The notes under the pieces: model-generated
What the model was told of the DNA's origin: nothing
Databases searched by the model: none
The model's input: the letters and a program-made list of their open reading frames with translations, nothing else
Program-made: the position numbers and the translations under genes
Shown: in pieces, positions 16,452-25,581 of the stretch
Position numbering within the stretch: position 1 is the first letter of the stretch
Layout: each line of letters opens with the position of its first letter
From: an uncultured Saprospiraceae bacterium
GTDB taxonomy: Bacteria > Bacteroidota > Bacteroidia > Chitinophagales > Saprospiraceae
Reading direction: 5' to 3'
DNA: 45,518 nt
NCBI GenBank assembly: GCA_938028705.1
Contig: CALIZI010000232.1
Coordinates: forward strand, 1-45,518

Positions 16452-16583
16452 TAAGTTCAAGTTCAAGCATCGAGTACGAACTCAATTTTAAATTTCGCTA
16501 CGCGAAATACTTGAATTATTTTTATGTAAAAAGTGCGTATGCCAGATAATATTGTACTTGAACTTGACACTTGCACTCGTACT
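16452..16583. repeat. AAGTTC inverted arms, rpsK-rpsD gap
   Basis: Left arm 16452-16481 (AAGTTCAAGTTCAAG...GAGTACGAACT) and right arm 16554-16583 (GTACTTGAACTTGACACTTG...CGTACTT) are complementary; a small hairpin TTTCGCTACGCGAAA lies at 16493-16507. Confidence 0.75.
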
Positions 16584-16588
16584 TTTTT

Positions 16589-16975
16589 TTAAACTCTTCT
16601 GCGTTTTGGTGGGCGACAGCCGTTGTGCGGAATAGGTGTAACGTCGTGAATAATCGTCACGTCAATACCACTCGAATTGATAGCTCTGATAGCCGACTCT
16701 CTTCCCGAACCCGGTCCTTTTACATAGACAATGACGGTTCTCAAACCCGCTTCATGCGCTTTTTGTGCCGCATCACTCGCCGCAATTTGTGCTGCATAAG
16801 GCGTGTTTTTCTTTGACCCTCTGAAACCCGCTTTACCGGCAGATGCCCAAGAAATCACTTGCCCTTGCTTATTGGTGAGTGAAATGATGATATTATTAAA
16901 ACTGGCTTTGATGTAAGCGTAGCCTTGTGGCTCCACTTTCACTTTTCTTTTTTTCGCCTTCTTTGACTTTGCCAT
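16589..16975 (-). CDS. rpsK: Ribosomal protein uS11
   Basis: 128 aa, usual length. [35 protein letters not shown], the [17 protein letters not shown] core and the C-terminal [18 protein letters not shown] match uS11, which sits on the 30S platform near the mRNA exit. Follows rpsM in the standard alpha order with a 111-bp repeat-filled spacer. Confidence 0.97.
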   Translation of the reverse strand: MAKSKKAKKRKVKVEPQGYAYIKASFNNIIISLTNKQGQVISWASAGKAGFRGSKKNTPYAAQIAASDAAQKAHEAGLRTVIVYVKGPGSGRESAIRAINSSGIDVTIIHDVTPIPHNGCRPPKRRRV

Positions 16976-16983
16976 TATATTTA

Positions 16984-17077
16984 GTTGATTGGTTGATCAG
17001 TTGAATAGTTAATTAGGTAGATAAATTTTGCATAGCAAAACCTATTATAACTGATTAACCAATTTACTGATTCACTA
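16984..17077. repeat. TTGATTGG octamer inverted arms, rpsM-rpsK gap
   Basis: Left arm 16984-17017 reads as octamers TTGATTGG, TTGATCAG, TTGAATAG, TTAATTAG. The right arm 17041-17077 is complementary (ACTGATTAACCAATTTACTG). The centre is a small ATTTTGC-ATA-GCAAAAC hairpin. Confidence 0.75.
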
Positions 17078-17086
17078 TTTACTATA

Positions 17087-17464
17087 TTACTTGGTTGCTT
17101 TCTTCTTGTTTGCAACGGTCTTTTTCTTACCTTTTCTGGTACGTGCATTGGTTTGTGTGCGTTGTCCGCGTAAGGGCAAACCTTTACGGTGACGCAAACC
17201 TCTGTAACATCCAATATCCATCAAACGCTTGATATTCATTTGAATCTCTCCGCGCAATGCCCCTTCTACCGTATAGTCATCAGCGATAGACTCACGAATG
17301 CTCTTGATATTATCATCCGTCCAATCTTTGACTTTGACACTCTCATCAATAGAACACTTTGCCAATAATTCTTTGGACCGACTAGGTCCTATTCCGAAAA
17401 TATAGGTCAAAGCGACAATCCCTCTTTTATTTTTAGGTAAATCAACCCCTGATATTCGAGCCAT
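17087..17464 (-). CDS. rpsM: Ribosomal protein uS13
   Basis: 125 aa. [34 protein letters not shown], the helix-hairpin region and the basic C-terminus ([38 protein letters not shown]) identify uS13 of the 30S head, which contacts the P-site tRNA and uS19. Normal length. Confidence 0.97.
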   Translation of the reverse strand: MARISGVDLPKNKRGIVALTYIFGIGPSRSKELLAKCSIDESVKVKDWTDDNIKSIRESIADDYTVEGALRGEIQMNIKRLMDIGCYRGLRHRKGLPLRGQRTQTNARTRKGKKKTVANKKKATK

Positions 17465-17469
17465 AATTT

Positions 17470-17560
17470 ATGTTTTACTGTTATATTGTTTTATTGTTGT
17501 ATTGCTATATTGTATGAAACAGTAAAGCAATAAAACAATGCAGCAATAAAACGATACAAT
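17470..17560. repeat. TATTGTTT octamer inverted arms, rpmJ-rpsM gap
   Basis: Left arm 17470-17513 repeats TATTGTTT/TATTGTTG/TATTGCTA. Right arm 17517-17560 is the complementary CAATAAAACAATGCAGCAAT tandem. Together they fill the whole gap. Confidence 0.8.
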
Positions 17561-17562
17561 TT

Positions 17563-17679
17563 TTATCCCTGACGCTGTTTGAATCGTGGATTTTTTTTGT
17601 TAATAACGTATAATTTGCCTTTTCTGCGGACGATTTTGCAATCGGCAGAACGCTTTTTTACAGATGCTCTAACTTTCAT
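17563..17679 (-). CDS. rpmJ: Ribosomal protein bL36 (zinc-free type)
   Basis: 38 aa: [20 protein letters not shown], then a middle segment and the closing NPRFKQRQG. Length and ends are typical of bL36. Only one cysteine remains (Cys14); the other Cys/His positions of the zinc form are Ser, Asn and Phe, so this is the C-minus type that does not bind zinc. The gene sits between infA and rpsM, the expected place. Confidence 0.95.
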   Translation of the reverse strand: MKVRASVKKRSADCKIVRRKGKLYVINKKNPRFKQRQG

Positions 17680-17690
17680 AACTAATAATT

Positions 17691-17827
17691 GAATGAATGT
17701 TGAATGAGTGAATAATTCATACCATCATTCATCATATTTTTATTGAAATGTAAAACTTAAAAGTATTTTTCACTTTTGTAATTCATGAAATTACTTTTAC
17801 ATTTTACATTTGTTATTTTACATTTTG
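17691..17827. repeat. GAATGAAT and TGTAAAA inverted arms, infA-rpmJ gap
   Basis: Two kinds in series: GAATGAATGTTGAATGAGTG words (17691-17715) with ATTCAT/CATTCATC (17714-17733), then TGTAAAAC (17746-17766) against TTACTTTTACATTTTACATT (17791-17827). Confidence 0.65.
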
Positions 17828-17829
17828 CC

Positions 17830-18048
17830 TTATTTATACCTATACGTAATACGCCCTCTACTGAGGTCGTAGGGTGACATTTCGACCGCTACCTTATCGC
17901 TGGGTAATATACGAATGTAGTTCATCCGCATTTTTCCTGATATGGTCGCTATGATTTCGTGACCGTTCTCCAACCGCACTCTGAACATTGCATTGGAGAG
18001 TGCTTCGGTGATTGTTCCGTCTTGTTTGATTAAGTCTTGTTTTGCCAT
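17830..18048 (-). CDS. infA: Translation initiation factor IF-1
   Basis: 72 aa, exact family length. [65 protein letters not shown]: a complete S1-like OB fold. It binds the 30S A site and assists IF-2 and IF-3. Only 26 bp separate it from map, one of the few gaps with no inverted arms, so the two are probably translated from one message. Confidence 0.97.
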   Translation of the reverse strand: MAKQDLIKQDGTITEALSNAMFRVRLENGHEIIATISGKMRMNYIRILPSDKVAVEMSPYDLSRGRITYRYK

Positions 18049-18074
18049 CCTTTTAAATTTTGGAGTGCAAATAT

Positions 18075-18890
18075 CTAGTTTTTTCTTGGAAAATCCAAAT
18101 CTATTATTTCATCATTGTCTTTCAAGGCTTTATATATATGTTCGTGTGTGGTCAGTATTTCTGTTCCTGATTTTCGTGCGACTACGGTATGTTCGTAATG
18201 CGCCGAGGGCTTGCGGTCTGTCGAAACGACTGTCCAACCGTCTTTCAAGGTCTTTACACGCCTTGTTCCCATGTTAATCATGGGTTCAATGGCAATGACC
18301 AAACCGTCTTTGATTTGTATGCCTTTGCCGCGTCTGCCATAATTGGGTACTTGCGGGTCTTCGTGCAGGTCTTTTCCTACGCCATGCCCAACCAACTCAC
18401 GAACTACACCGTATTTGTGTTCTTTCTCTGCGTAGTTTTGTACTGCATATCCAATGTCGCCAATTCTTTTTCCCACCGTTGCTACATCAATTGCTCTGTA
18501 CAAAGATTCATTGGTAACATGCAGGAGTTTCAAGGCTTCGGGTGTTATCTCTCCTATCGGAAAGGTAAAAGCACAATCGCCAAAAAACTCATTGAGATAT
18601 ACACCGCAATCTATGGATACAATGTCTCCTTCTTCAAATGGTTTGTCGCTAGGAATACCATGTACGACTTGCTCATTGACGGAGATACACAAGGTTGCAG
18701 GAAAGCCGCCGTATCCTTTGAAACCGGGCTTTGCGTCGTGGTCACATATAAATTCTTCTGCCGCTTGGTCAATTTCTTTTCCGGTGATACCGGGTTTTAT
18801 CATACTCGCTATGACTCCATGTGTTCGGGAAACCAAGTCGGCACTGATTCGCATCTTCTCCAAATCTTCATCCGTCTTGTAATATATCAT
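18075..18890 (-). CDS. map: Methionine aminopeptidase, type I
   Basis: 271 aa from [20 protein letters not shown]; an ATG 18 nt upstream would add MRRQYK and is less typical. Metal ligands are in [20 protein letters not shown] (two Asp), the His in [21 protein letters not shown], and the Glu pair in VIAIEPMIN and HYEHTVVA. It removes the initiator Met from nascent chains. It lies between secY and infA, as usual in Bacteroidota. Confidence 0.96.
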   Translation of the reverse strand: MIYYKTDEDLEKMRISADLVSRTHGVIASMIKPGITGKEIDQAAEEFICDHDAKPGFKGYGGFPATLCISVNEQVVHGIPSDKPFEEGDIVSIDCGVYLNEFFGDCAFTFPIGEITPEALKLLHVTNESLYRAIDVATVGKRIGDIGYAVQNYAEKEHKYGVVRELVGHGVGKDLHEDPQVPNYGRRGKGIQIKDGLVIAIEPMINMGTRRVKTLKDGWTVVSTDRKPSAHYEHTVVARKSGTEILTTHEHIYKALKDNDEIIDLDFPRKN

Positions 18891-19282
18891 TTTGTACTGC
18901 CTTCTCATGTCTTGCTTGGTTGATTAGTTGATTGGTTAATTAGTTTATCGGATATTGTGTCGCAATATCCTCCAATTTAACCTATCAATTACAATTCAAA
19001 ATAATATATATAGTTTTATTTTTTACAATAAAAAAGAATGAAAATACTTGATTAATTTATAATTAGTGATTGTGAAAATATTTTAATTATTTTTATTTTT
19101 AAATATTATAATATTTTTAATAAAATTATTATAATATAAATTATTTTATTTATAACATTCAAAAATAAACGAATAATTTACATTTAAATCATTCTAATGT
19201 TATTTCAATAATAATTTTTAAATCATACAAATCACTATACTGCCTGATTAACTGATTAACCATTACACTAATCAACTAAGCA
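18891..19282. repeat. secY-map gap: TTGATTAG inverted arms, AT-rich core
   Basis: Left arm 18917-18952 (GGTTGATTAGTTGATTGG...) and right arm 19243-19281 (CTGATTAACTGATTAACC, CTAATCAACTAAG) are complementary. The 290-bp core is almost pure A/T with short palindromes and contains no ORF or promoter I can support. Confidence 0.7.
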
Positions 19283-20665
19283 CTACATAGGCGCACCTAC
19301 GGTCATACCACTTCTTCTTCCTTTTACACGACCTGTTTTGACGAGTCCATCGTAGCGGCGCATCAATAGGTGGCTTTCTATTTGTTGTAATGTATCGAGT
19401 ACCACACCGACCATAATAAGTAGTGATGTGCCACCGAAGAACATGGCAAAGCCAATATTGACTCCTCCTAATCGGGCTGCAAATGCAGGTAAGATAGAGA
19501 TAAGTCCGAGAAAGATAGATCCGGGAAGGGTAACTCTCGTGGTGACGGTATCAATAAACTCAGCGGTGCTTTTGCCGGGTTTTACGCCGGGAATGAAAGC
19601 ATTTTGACGTTTGAGGTATTCCGCATGTTGTTGCGGATTCACGATAAGTGCTGTATAGACATAGGTGAATATAACGACCAAAAAGAAGTATATGATATTA
19701 TATGGTGTTGATGTAAAATCGTTGAGTGCTGTGAGCCATGCCGGTGGTGCTTCGTTGGTTCCCATAGCAAATTGGGCTACGGTAGCGGGTAAAAACATCA
19801 ATGCTTGTGCAAAGATGATTGGCATTACTCCGGCTGCATTGACTTTTACGGGAAGGTAATCGCGCACACCTGAAACGGGTGTATTGACTTGTCCGCCACC
19901 GCCGCGTCCGACCATGCGTTTGGCATATTGGAGCGGTATTCTTCTGACGGCTTGGATGATGAGTATGGTGATTGCCGTAACCGCGACTAGGGCAGCTATG
20001 ACGAGTACAAATGTAATCAAACCACCTGTACCACCCGACAATCGCAGGTCAATTTCACCGAGAAAAGCCGAAGGTAAAGTAGCGATAATACCAATCATGA
20101 TAAGCAAGGAGATACCGTTGCCGATGCCTCGGTCGGTGATACGCTCACCGAGCCACATCGCAAGGATAGTACCTGCGGTGAGTATGATGATATTGCTGAC
20201 CCAAAATGTGAATGGATTGATACTTGGATCTACTGCTCCCGGAAAACTTGTATTAACATAGGTCAGGTAGCCCGCTGCCTGTACGAGTGTAATGGCAACG
20301 GTCAGCCAACGTGTAATTTGATTGAGTTTTCTTCTGCCCGATTCGCCTTCTGTTTTTTGTAATTTTTGGAAGTAAGGTACGGCAAAACCCAGTAATTGTA
20401 CAATGATAGATGCCGAGATGTAGGGCATGATACCTAATGCAAATACCGCCGCATTGTTGAAAGCTCCTCCTGTAAAGGTATTGAGTAAGCCCAAAAGGTT
20501 GTTTTGGTTAGCTGCTCCGGCTTGTAATGCCGCAGGGTCAATACCGGGCAGTACCACATACGAGCCAAAACGAAATAGCATCAATAGAGCTAAGGTAAAC
20601 AGGATACGTTTACGCAAATCTTCTATTGACCAGATATTCTTGAGCGTGGTGATGAATTTTTTCAT
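19283..20665 (-). CDS. secY: Preprotein translocase subunit SecY
   Basis: 460 aa with ten predicted membrane segments. N-terminus MKKFITTLKNIWSIEDLRKRILFTL; the plug/TM2 region and the RxxYAKRMVGRGGGGQ loop, the GVxxYLPVKVNAAGVMPIIFAQAL segment and the cytosolic C5 loop (LKRQNAFIPGVKPGKSTAEFID) are intact. It forms the SecYEG channel for export and membrane insertion. Flanked by rplO and map in the spc order. Confidence 0.97.
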   Translation of the reverse strand: MKKFITTLKNIWSIEDLRKRILFTLALLMLFRFGSYVVLPGIDPAALQAGAANQNNLLGLLNTFTGGAFNNAAVFALGIMPYISASIIVQLLGFAVPYFQKLQKTEGESGRRKLNQITRWLTVAITLVQAAGYLTYVNTSFPGAVDPSINPFTFWVSNIIILTAGTILAMWLGERITDRGIGNGISLLIMIGIIATLPSAFLGEIDLRLSGGTGGLITFVLVIAALVAVTAITILIIQAVRRIPLQYAKRMVGRGGGGQVNTPVSGVRDYLPVKVNAAGVMPIIFAQALMFLPATVAQFAMGTNEAPPAWLTALNDFTSTPYNIIYFFLVVIFTYVYTALIVNPQQHAEYLKRQNAFIPGVKPGKSTAEFIDTVTTRVTLPGSIFLGLISILPAFAARLGGVNIGFAMFFGGTSLLIMVGVVLDTLQQIESHLLMRRYDGLVKTGRVKGRRSGMTVGAPM

Positions 20666-20679
20666 TGTACTTTTTTTGA

Positions 20680-20804
20680 TGGTTCATGGTTTATGGTTAA
20701 TAGTTTATGGTTAATAGTTCATGGTTCATGGTTCGCAATATTATAAACGAACTATCAACTATCAACTATTGACTATCAACTATCAACTATCAACTATGAA
20801 CTAA
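20680..20804. repeat. Heptamer inverted arms, rplO-secY gap
   Basis: Left arm 20680-20734 repeats heptamers GGTTCAT, GGTTTAT, GGTTAAT, AGTTTAT. Right arm 20747-20804 repeats AACTATC/AACTATT/GACTATC. The arms are complementary in pattern but have drifted (GGTTAAT versus AGTTGAT words). Confidence 0.75.
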
Positions 20805-21251
20805 CTATGCAATAGTTGCAGTTCCTCCTTGTGCTTCGATGGCACTTTTGGCAGCCGCCGAAAATGCGTGTGCTGTCACCTCAAGTTTGCAGGTGAGGTC
20901 ACCATTGCCAAGTATTTTGATTTTATCTTTTTTACCGACAATACCATTTTCAATTAAGGCTTCGGGCGTAATGGTTTTGATACCGAATTTTTCGGAAATC
21001 GCCTCCAGTCTTGCTACATTAAGTGGAACATACTCTACACGATTAATGTTTCTGAATCCGCGTTTTGGTGTACGCTGAATCAAGGTAACACCTCCACCTT
21101 CAAAACCTTTCTTGCGAGAGTATCCTGAACGGGATTGGGCTCCTTTGTGTCCGCGTGTAGATGTACCGCCTCTTCCAGATCCCTGTCCTCTGCCTACACG
21201 CTTATTTTTCTTTACCGAACCTTTTGCAGGTCTTAAATTATGAAGTTGCAT
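20805..21251 (-). CDS. rplO: Ribosomal protein uL15
   Basis: 148 aa. MQLHNLRPAKGSVKKNKRVG followed by the Gly/Arg-rich GRGQGSGRGGTSTRGHKGAQSR stretch and the GGVTLIQRTPKRGFRN motif, all standard for uL15, which binds 23S rRNA late in 50S assembly. Normal length. Confidence 0.97.
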   Translation of the reverse strand: MQLHNLRPAKGSVKKNKRVGRGQGSGRGGTSTRGHKGAQSRSGYSRKKGFEGGGVTLIQRTPKRGFRNINRVEYVPLNVARLEAISEKFGIKTITPEALIENGIVGKKDKIKILGNGDLTCKLEVTAHAFSAAAKSAIEAQGGTATIA

Positions 21252-21257
21252 TGTATT

Positions 21258-21357
21258 TAGTTTATTGGGTTTATAGGGTTTATAGGGTTTATAGGGTTTA
21301 TAGCGTGATTAGGTATCGCAACTATAAACTTTATAAACTTTATAAACTCCATAAACC
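21258..21357. repeat. GGGTTTATA nonamer inverted arms, rpmD-rplO gap
   Basis: Left arm 21258-21303 contains four near-perfect GGGTTTATA units. Right arm 21321-21357 is ATAAACTTTATAAACTTTAT and related words, its complement with GGG drifted to AAA/GGA. Clear 9-nt period. Confidence 0.8.
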
Positions 21358-21359
21358 AA

Positions 21360-21539
21360 TTATATTTCTTCCACTTTTATCAAATGGGCTACTTTATTGA
21401 TCATCCCCAAAATTTGAGGGCTCGCTTCATGCTCCACCGATTGGTGCATTTTGCGTAAACCGAGTGCGCGTACCGTATCTTTTTGTCTTTTGCTACGGTC
21501 AATGACACTCTTGATTTGTGTTATTTTTACTTTTGCCAT
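21360..21539 (-). CDS. rpmD: Ribosomal protein uL30
   Basis: 59 aa, full family length: [20 protein letters not shown], then [17 protein letters not shown] and [13 protein letters not shown]. The ferredoxin-like fold is complete. Lies between rpsE and rplO in the normal order, with repeat-filled spacers on both sides. Confidence 0.95.
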   Translation of the reverse strand: MAKVKITQIKSVIDRSKRQKDTVRALGLRKMHQSVEHEASPQILGMINKVAHLIKVEEI

Positions 21540-21541
21540 GA

Positions 21542-21655
21542 TGTATTGTGTTATTGTGTTATTGTTTTACTGTCTTATTGTTGTACTGTTGTGGAAAATT
21601 ATTTCTCTCATACAACAATTTAACAATATAGCAATACAACAATTATAGCAATTAT
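21542..21655. repeat. TTATTGTG octamer inverted arms, rpsE-rpmD gap
   Basis: Left arm 21542-21592 (TGTATTGTGTTATTGTGTTA...TTGTACTGTTGTGG). Right arm 21611-21655 (TACAACAATTTAACAATATA...CAATACAACAATTATAGCAA). Complementary with an 8-nt period. Confidence 0.8.
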
Positions 21656-22233
21656 CCTTTAAACAGTTTCTCCATAGTGATGCCGCGCTCTTTGGCAATC
21701 TCCATTGGGCTACGAAGTTGCAGAAGTGCATCCATAGTGGCTTTGATGACGTTGTGCGGATTGGAAGACCCCTGCGATTTGGCAAGTACGTTTTGTACGC
21801 CCGCAATCTCCAAAACCGCACGCATCGCACCACCCGCAATCACACCTGTACCGTCAGAGGCAGGCTTGATGAGAACTTTACCGGCACCGTATTTTCCTTT
21901 GACTTCGTAAGGAATCGTTCCTTTGTACAATGGAAAAGTAATGGTATTCTTTTTAGCATCTTCGGTCGCTTTGGCGATAGCTTCGGATACGTCACGCGCT
22001 TTGCCCAAGCCATGACCTACTTTGCCTTCGCCATTGCCTACCACAACAACTGCCGCAAAACTGAAGGTTCTACCCCCTTTGGTGACTTTAGCCACACGAT
22101 TGAGACTTACCAACTTGTCTTTATATTCAGAATCCTGAACAGCTTGCCTATCCTTTCTGCCGCCGCGTCCGCCGCCTCTTCTGTTATTATTCCTGTTGTT
22201 ATTGTTACTATTATTTCTGTTATTATCAGCCAT
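21652..22233 (-). CDS. rpsE: Ribosomal protein uS5 with Asn/Gly/Arg-rich N-terminus
   Basis: 193 aa from MADNN; an upstream in-frame ATG would translate the AAGTTC repeat arm (MNLNLTK) and is rejected. Residues 4-27 are low-complexity Asn then Arg/Gly ([16 protein letters not shown]), unusual for uS5. The double-stranded-RNA-binding-like domain ([20 protein letters not shown]) and the KGTIPYEV...[17 protein letters not shown] part follow normally. uS5 works in decoding accuracy and mRNA unwinding. Confidence 0.95.
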   Translation of the reverse strand: MADNNRNNSNNNNRNNNRRGGGRGGRKDRQAVQDSEYKDKLVSLNRVAKVTKGGRTFSFAAVVVVGNGEGKVGHGLGKARDVSEAIAKATEDAKKNTITFPLYKGTIPYEVKGKYGAGKVLIKPASDGTGVIAGGAMRAVLEIAGVQNVLAKSQGSSNPHNVIKATMDALLQLRSPMEIAKERGITMEKLFKG

Positions 22234-22240
22234 CTTTGTT

Positions 22241-22387
22241 AAGTTCAAATTCAAGTATCAAGTGCAAGTTCAATTAATTAAAGCCTATCGCACGAGTTCT
22301 TGAATATTAGTTTTTATATGACATAAAGTATGCGCTTATATTAAGGTTGAACTTGTCCCGATAATTATCGGGATTGCGCTTGAACTT
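22241..22387. repeat. AAGTTC inverted arms with CCCGAT palindrome, rplR-rpsE gap
   Basis: Left arm 22241-22273 (AAGTTCAAATTCAAG...GCAAGTTCAA). Right arm 22343-22387 (GGTTGAACTTGT...GCGCTTGAACTTTA) is complementary and contains TCCCGATAATTATCGGGA at 22356-22373. Confidence 0.75.
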
Positions 22388-22743
22388 TATATAGTTAAAC
22401 CACCTTCGCGTGCGCCTTCTGCAACGGCTTTTACACGCCCATGATACAAATAGCCGCTTCTGTCAAATACGGCATTGTCTATATTGTCACCTTTGGCGCG
22501 CTCTGCAATGAGTTTGCCTACGGCTTTTGCTTGCTCGATTTTGTTGCCCGCACTGCTACATACGCCCTCTTTGGAAGAAGCGGTGCAGAGTGTGTGTCCG
22601 TTGAGGTCGTCAATCAGTTGTGCGTAGATTTGCTTGTTGCTGCGAAAAACGCTTAAACGCGGACGCAATGCCGTTCCCTTTATTTTTTTGCGGGTACGCA
22701 TCTTAATCGTATTCCTGCGTGTTAATTTTTTAGCTTTTGCCAT
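22387..22743 (-). CDS. rplR: Ribosomal protein uL18
   Basis: 118 aa. [44 protein letters not shown] and the C-terminal [24 protein letters not shown] identify uL18, the 5S rRNA-binding protein of the central protuberance. Normal length. Confidence 0.97.
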   Translation of the reverse strand: MAKAKKLTRRNTIKMRTRKKIKGTALRPRLSVFRSNKQIYAQLIDDLNGHTLCTASSKEGVCSSAGNKIEQAKAVGKLIAERAKGDNIDNAVFDRSGYLYHGRVKAVAEGAREGGLTI

Positions 22744-23237
22744 TTTATTTACTTTTGATGAAAATGATCCAATGTAAGTTCAAGTTTTCGTAACAAACTT
22801 ACGCTATGGCTGCCATTTTACAAGTAATTATAAATAATGAGCGAATGAGTGAATAGATAAATGAGTGAATAAATCACCGCTTATCAAACAGCTAATTCAA
22901 CTTTTTTTTAATATTATTTTTTATAAAACGATTATTTTATTATTTAAAATATTTTAATAAAAAAATTATTTATTATTTTGTATTACAAATATTTTAATTT
23001 AAAAAATTGAATGTTTTAATAAAAATCAATTTATTGCTTTTTAATACCTATTAGAATGAAAACGTAATTAGGCAGTGCATTTTTAGCCTGACTTATTGTA
23101 CAGGCGACTTCAGTCGCCATGTAAAAATAAGTTTTAAAATACATGATACTTTATTATAAGTAAAAACTACACTACACAGGGCGATTAAAATCGCCTGTAC
23201 GAATGTGCTAATCTGTCTTATCAAATTAGCTATGATA
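22744..23237. repeat. rplF-rplR gap: several repeats, AT-rich core, no gene
   Basis: In order: GTAAGTTCAAG with TAACAAACTTAC (22774-22802); a GAATGAGT tandem (22837-22873) with no complementary partner; about 160 bp of nearly pure A/T; and a paired-hairpin repeat (23098-23201). No ORF or RNA gene recognised in 494 bp, which is extraordinary between two spc-operon genes. Confidence 0.7.
23098..23201. repeat. Paired-hairpin repeat (GGCGATT family), copy 2
   Basis: Hairpin GGCGACTTCAGTCGCC behind TGTACA (23098-23119) and hairpin GGCGATTAAAATCGCC before TGTAC (23180-23200), facing each other. Compared with copy 1, the A-T pair in GGCGATT...AATCGCC is a C-G pair here. Confidence 0.75.
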
Positions 23238-23795
23238 TTAAGCCGCTGCACCAGCCGCCTTACCTGCTTTACGACGGATTTCTTCACCTTGAAAGCGCAC
23301 ACCTTTACCTTTGTAGGGTTCGGGTTTGCGGAAGGCACGAATCTTTGCCGCTACTTGTCCGATCAGCTGCTTGTCAGGACTTTCAAGCGTGATTCTCGGC
23401 GGTTGTCCTTTGACCGATTCGGTGCTAACTTTCACCTCATCCGGCACGTAAAACATAATCGGGTGTGAATAGCCGAGCGACATTTCCAAGAGTTGTCCGG
23501 TATTGGACGCACGATAACCGACACCGACCAATTCAAGGACTTTGGTATAACCTTCGGATACGCCGATGACCATATTGTTGATCAATGAGCGATATAAACC
23601 GTGCATGGCACGATGGCGTTTTTGGTCGGTCGGTCTGCTGACCGTAAACTCACCGTCTTCGATTTTCACACTTAAATCGGGGTCTATTTTCTGCGTCAGT
23701 TCTCCTTTAGGTCCTTTGACGGTAATGAGGTTTTTTTCCGTCTTTATTTCTACTCCCTTCGGAATACTGATGGGTGCATTTCCTATTCTTGACAT
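23238..23795 (-). CDS. rplF: Ribosomal protein uL6
   Basis: 185 aa. MSRIGNAPISIPKGVEI, GPKGELTQKI and the C-terminal PEPYKGKGVRFQGEEIRRKAGKAAGA are diagnostic of uL6, which sits near the GTPase centre beside the sarcin-ricin loop. Normal length with an Ala-rich last turn. Confidence 0.97.
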   Translation of the reverse strand: MSRIGNAPISIPKGVEIKTEKNLITVKGPKGELTQKIDPDLSVKIEDGEFTVSRPTDQKRHRAMHGLYRSLINNMVIGVSEGYTKVLELVGVGYRASNTGQLLEMSLGYSHPIMFYVPDEVKVSTESVKGQPPRITLESPDKQLIGQVAAKIRAFRKPEPYKGKGVRFQGEEIRRKAGKAAGAAA

Positions 23796-23810
23796 GATAA
23801 ATTCTTATTG

Positions 23811-23868
23811 AATGTAAAATGTAAAATATCAAATGTAAAATGTAAAATTAATTTACGTTTTACATTCA
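23811..23868. repeat. TGTAAAA arms, rpsH-rplF gap
   Basis: Left arm 23811-23848 (ATGTAAAATGTAAAATATCA and on), short right arm 23852-23868 (TTACGTTTTACATTCATT). The left arm shares ATGTAAAATGTAAAATATCA with 45365-45384. Confidence 0.65.
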
Positions 23869-24273
23869 TTAATAGACATAACAGAGGACTTCGCCGCCTA
23901 CGTTTTCTCGTCTTGCCTCTTTGTCTGTCATGACTCCTTTTGATGTGGATACGATAGCGATGCCGAGTCCGTTAATGACTCTTGGAAGGTCGGTGCTGCC
24001 CACGTATTTTCTTAATCCGGGCTTACTAATTCTTTGTAGTTTGCGGATGACGGGTTTCTTGGTTCCGCGTTGGTATTTGACCGCTATTTTGATGATGCCT
24101 TGTGGACCTGCTTCATCCTCAAATTTGTATTTGAGAATATAGCCTTGATCATAAAGGATTTCGGTAATGCGCTTTTTGAGCTTAGACGCAGGGATTTCGA
24201 CAATGCGGTGTCCTGCCATTTGAGCATTGCGTAGTCGGGTAAGATAATCCGCTATCGGGTCGGTTGTGTTCAT
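23869..24273 (-). CDS. rpsH: Ribosomal protein uS8
   Basis: 134 aa. [20 protein letters not shown], the [17 protein letters not shown] helix and the C-terminal [28 protein letters not shown] are the uS8 signature. It binds the central domain of 16S rRNA; in E. coli it represses spc translation. Normal length. Confidence 0.97.
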   Translation of the reverse strand: MNTTDPIADYLTRLRNAQMAGHRIVEIPASKLKKRITEILYDQGYILKYKFEDEAGPQGIIKIAVKYQRGTKKPVIRKLQRISKPGLRKYVGSTDLPRVINGLGIAIVSTSKGVMTDKEARRENVGGEVLCYVY

Positions 24274-24590
24274 TTTATTTCATTTTTTTCGGTGACTTTC
24301 AATGCGTGAATAGTGTCCTGATAGCTATCGGGATGAATGAGTGAATAATTAGGATTATTCATCATTATTTATTCGACTATTCGACATTCAAAAGACAAAA
24401 AATACTTTTTGTCCAGTCTATCCGAATTATAACTTGATGCTGAACGTCTGAAACGCACAGGTCAAGATTTGTTAAAGAATCACTTTAAATCTCAGTTTGA
24501 TTACTGGATTTTAGTTTGATATAAATATTATTTTTTGAGGTCTTATAGTATTAAACAACTGATTACTAATAACCGGTCACTAATTACATT
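24274..24590. repeat. rpsN-rpsH gap: GAATGAGT arms and CCGATAGC palindrome
   Basis: No gene in 317 bp. TCCTGATAGCTATCGGGA (24316-24333), GAATGAGTGAATAATTAGG (24335-24353) and complementary ATTATTCATC...ATTCGACATTC (24354-24390). Then about 190 bp of unassigned sequence with a possible CTTGATGC...GCACAGGTCAAG stem (24433-24466), ending in an octamer tandem (AACTGATTACTAATAACCGG, 24557-24576) with no partner. Confidence 0.55.
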
Positions 24591-24860
24591 CTACCAACTT
24601 GCTTTGGTGATTCCGGGTATTTTGCCTTCGAGTGCCAATTTGCGGAAAGCTACCCTACATATACCAAAGTCGCGCATATATCCTTTTGGTCTTCCTGTGA
24701 GACCGCATCTGTTTTTGAGCCGAACAGGTGATGCGTTGCGTGGGAGTTTGTCGAGTGCGTCATAATCTCCGGCAGCTTTGAGGGCTGCACGTTTTTCGGC
24801 ATACTTAGCGACCATTCTCTCGCGCTTTCTTTGACGTGCTATTACTGATTTTTTTGCCAT
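24591..24860 (-). CDS. rpsN: Ribosomal protein uS14 (zinc-free long form)
   Basis: 89 aa from [20 protein letters not shown]; an upstream in-frame ATG (MFFEILKI) lies in repeat sequence and is rejected. [38 protein letters not shown] is intact. It lacks the paired CxxC sites of the short zinc form, so it is the long C-minus type. Assembles late in the 30S head. Confidence 0.96.
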   Translation of the reverse strand: MAKKSVIARQRKRERMVAKYAEKRAALKAAGDYDALDKLPRNASPVRLKNRCGLTGRPKGYMRDFGICRVAFRKLALEGKIPGITKASW

Positions 24861-24867
24861 AATTTTT

Positions 24868-24942
24868 AAAATTTCAAAAAACAAAACTCAAATTTCAAGG
24901 TTTTTGTTGTTTGGATTTTGTTATTTGTTATTTGAATTTTGG
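24868..24942. repeat. CAAATTTCAAGG inverted arms, rplE-rpsN gap
   Basis: Left arm 24868-24900 (AAAATTTCAAAAAACAAAAC, then CAAATTTCAAGG). Right arm 24901-24942 (TTTTTGTTGTTTGGATTTTG, then TTTGAATTTTGG). Complementary, filling the gap. Confidence 0.65.
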
Positions 24943-24946
24943 TGCT

Positions 24947-25501
24947 TTAGTTCTGATTTTGAAAGGGTAAACCCATGAGTTTGAGCAATTCGAGTGCTTC
25001 TGCGTCCGTTTTTGCTGTGGTGACAAAGGTGATGTCCATTCCGGTAATTTTATTGATTTTATCAATATTGATTTCGGGAAAGATGATTTGCTCTTTGATA
25101 CCTACGGAGTAGTTGCCTCGTCCGTCAAAACTTTTGTCATTGATACCTCTAAAGTCACGTACACGCGGTAGAGCTACATTGACAAATCTGTCCAGAAATT
25201 CGTACATCTGCGTACCTCGCAAAGTCACACGCACACCAATAGGCATACCTTCACGCAATTTAAAGTTGGACACTGATTTTTTGGCTTTTACCGCCACTGC
25301 CCGCTGCCCTGCAATGAGGGTCATCTCTTCTATTGCATTGTCCACCAATTTCTTGTCGGAAGTCGCTTCGCCTACTCCTTGATTAAGGCAGATTTTGACG
25401 ATTTTAGGTACTTCCATAGCTGAATCGTACTGAAATTTCTCTATCAGTGCCGGTACAGCTTCGTCTTTATATTTATTTTTTAACCGTGGTATGTAACTCA
25501 T
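24947..25501 (-). CDS. rplE: Ribosomal protein uL5
   Basis: 184 aa from [20 protein letters not shown]; the extra upstream ATG (MNLNLK) comes from the repeat arm. [46 protein letters not shown] and the [20 protein letters not shown] segment are typical. Binds 5S rRNA and contacts uS13 across the subunits. Confidence 0.97.
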   Translation of the reverse strand: MSYIPRLKNKYKDEAVPALIEKFQYDSAMEVPKIVKICLNQGVGEATSDKKLVDNAIEEMTLIAGQRAVAVKAKKSVSNFKLREGMPIGVRVTLRGTQMYEFLDRFVNVALPRVRDFRGINDKSFDGRGNYSVGIKEQIIFPEINIDKINKITGMDITFVTTAKTDAEALELLKLMGLPFQNQN

Positions 25502-25506
25502 TTTTA

Positions 25507-25581
25507 AGTTCAAGTTCAAGAAGCAAGTTCAAGAAGTAAATTCAAGTTCAAGAAGCAAGTTCAAATTCAAGAATAAAGTTT
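25507..25581. repeat. One-armed AAGTTCAAG tandem, rplX-rplE gap
   Basis: Direct repeats only: AAGTTCAAGTTCAAGAAGCA is followed by further copies with AAGAAGCA/AAGAAGTA units up to the rplX stop. No reverse-complement arm exists in this gap, unlike most others. Confidence 0.8.

Noticed and set aside
18189-18923. 244-aa plus-strand ORF antisense to map
   Set aside because: Complete methionine aminopeptidase on the other strand explains the open frame.
24400-24590. tRNA or small RNA gene in the rpsN-rpsH gap
   Set aside because: No TTCRANY arm or acceptor pairing could be found; only a weak stem, so no RNA gene is called.
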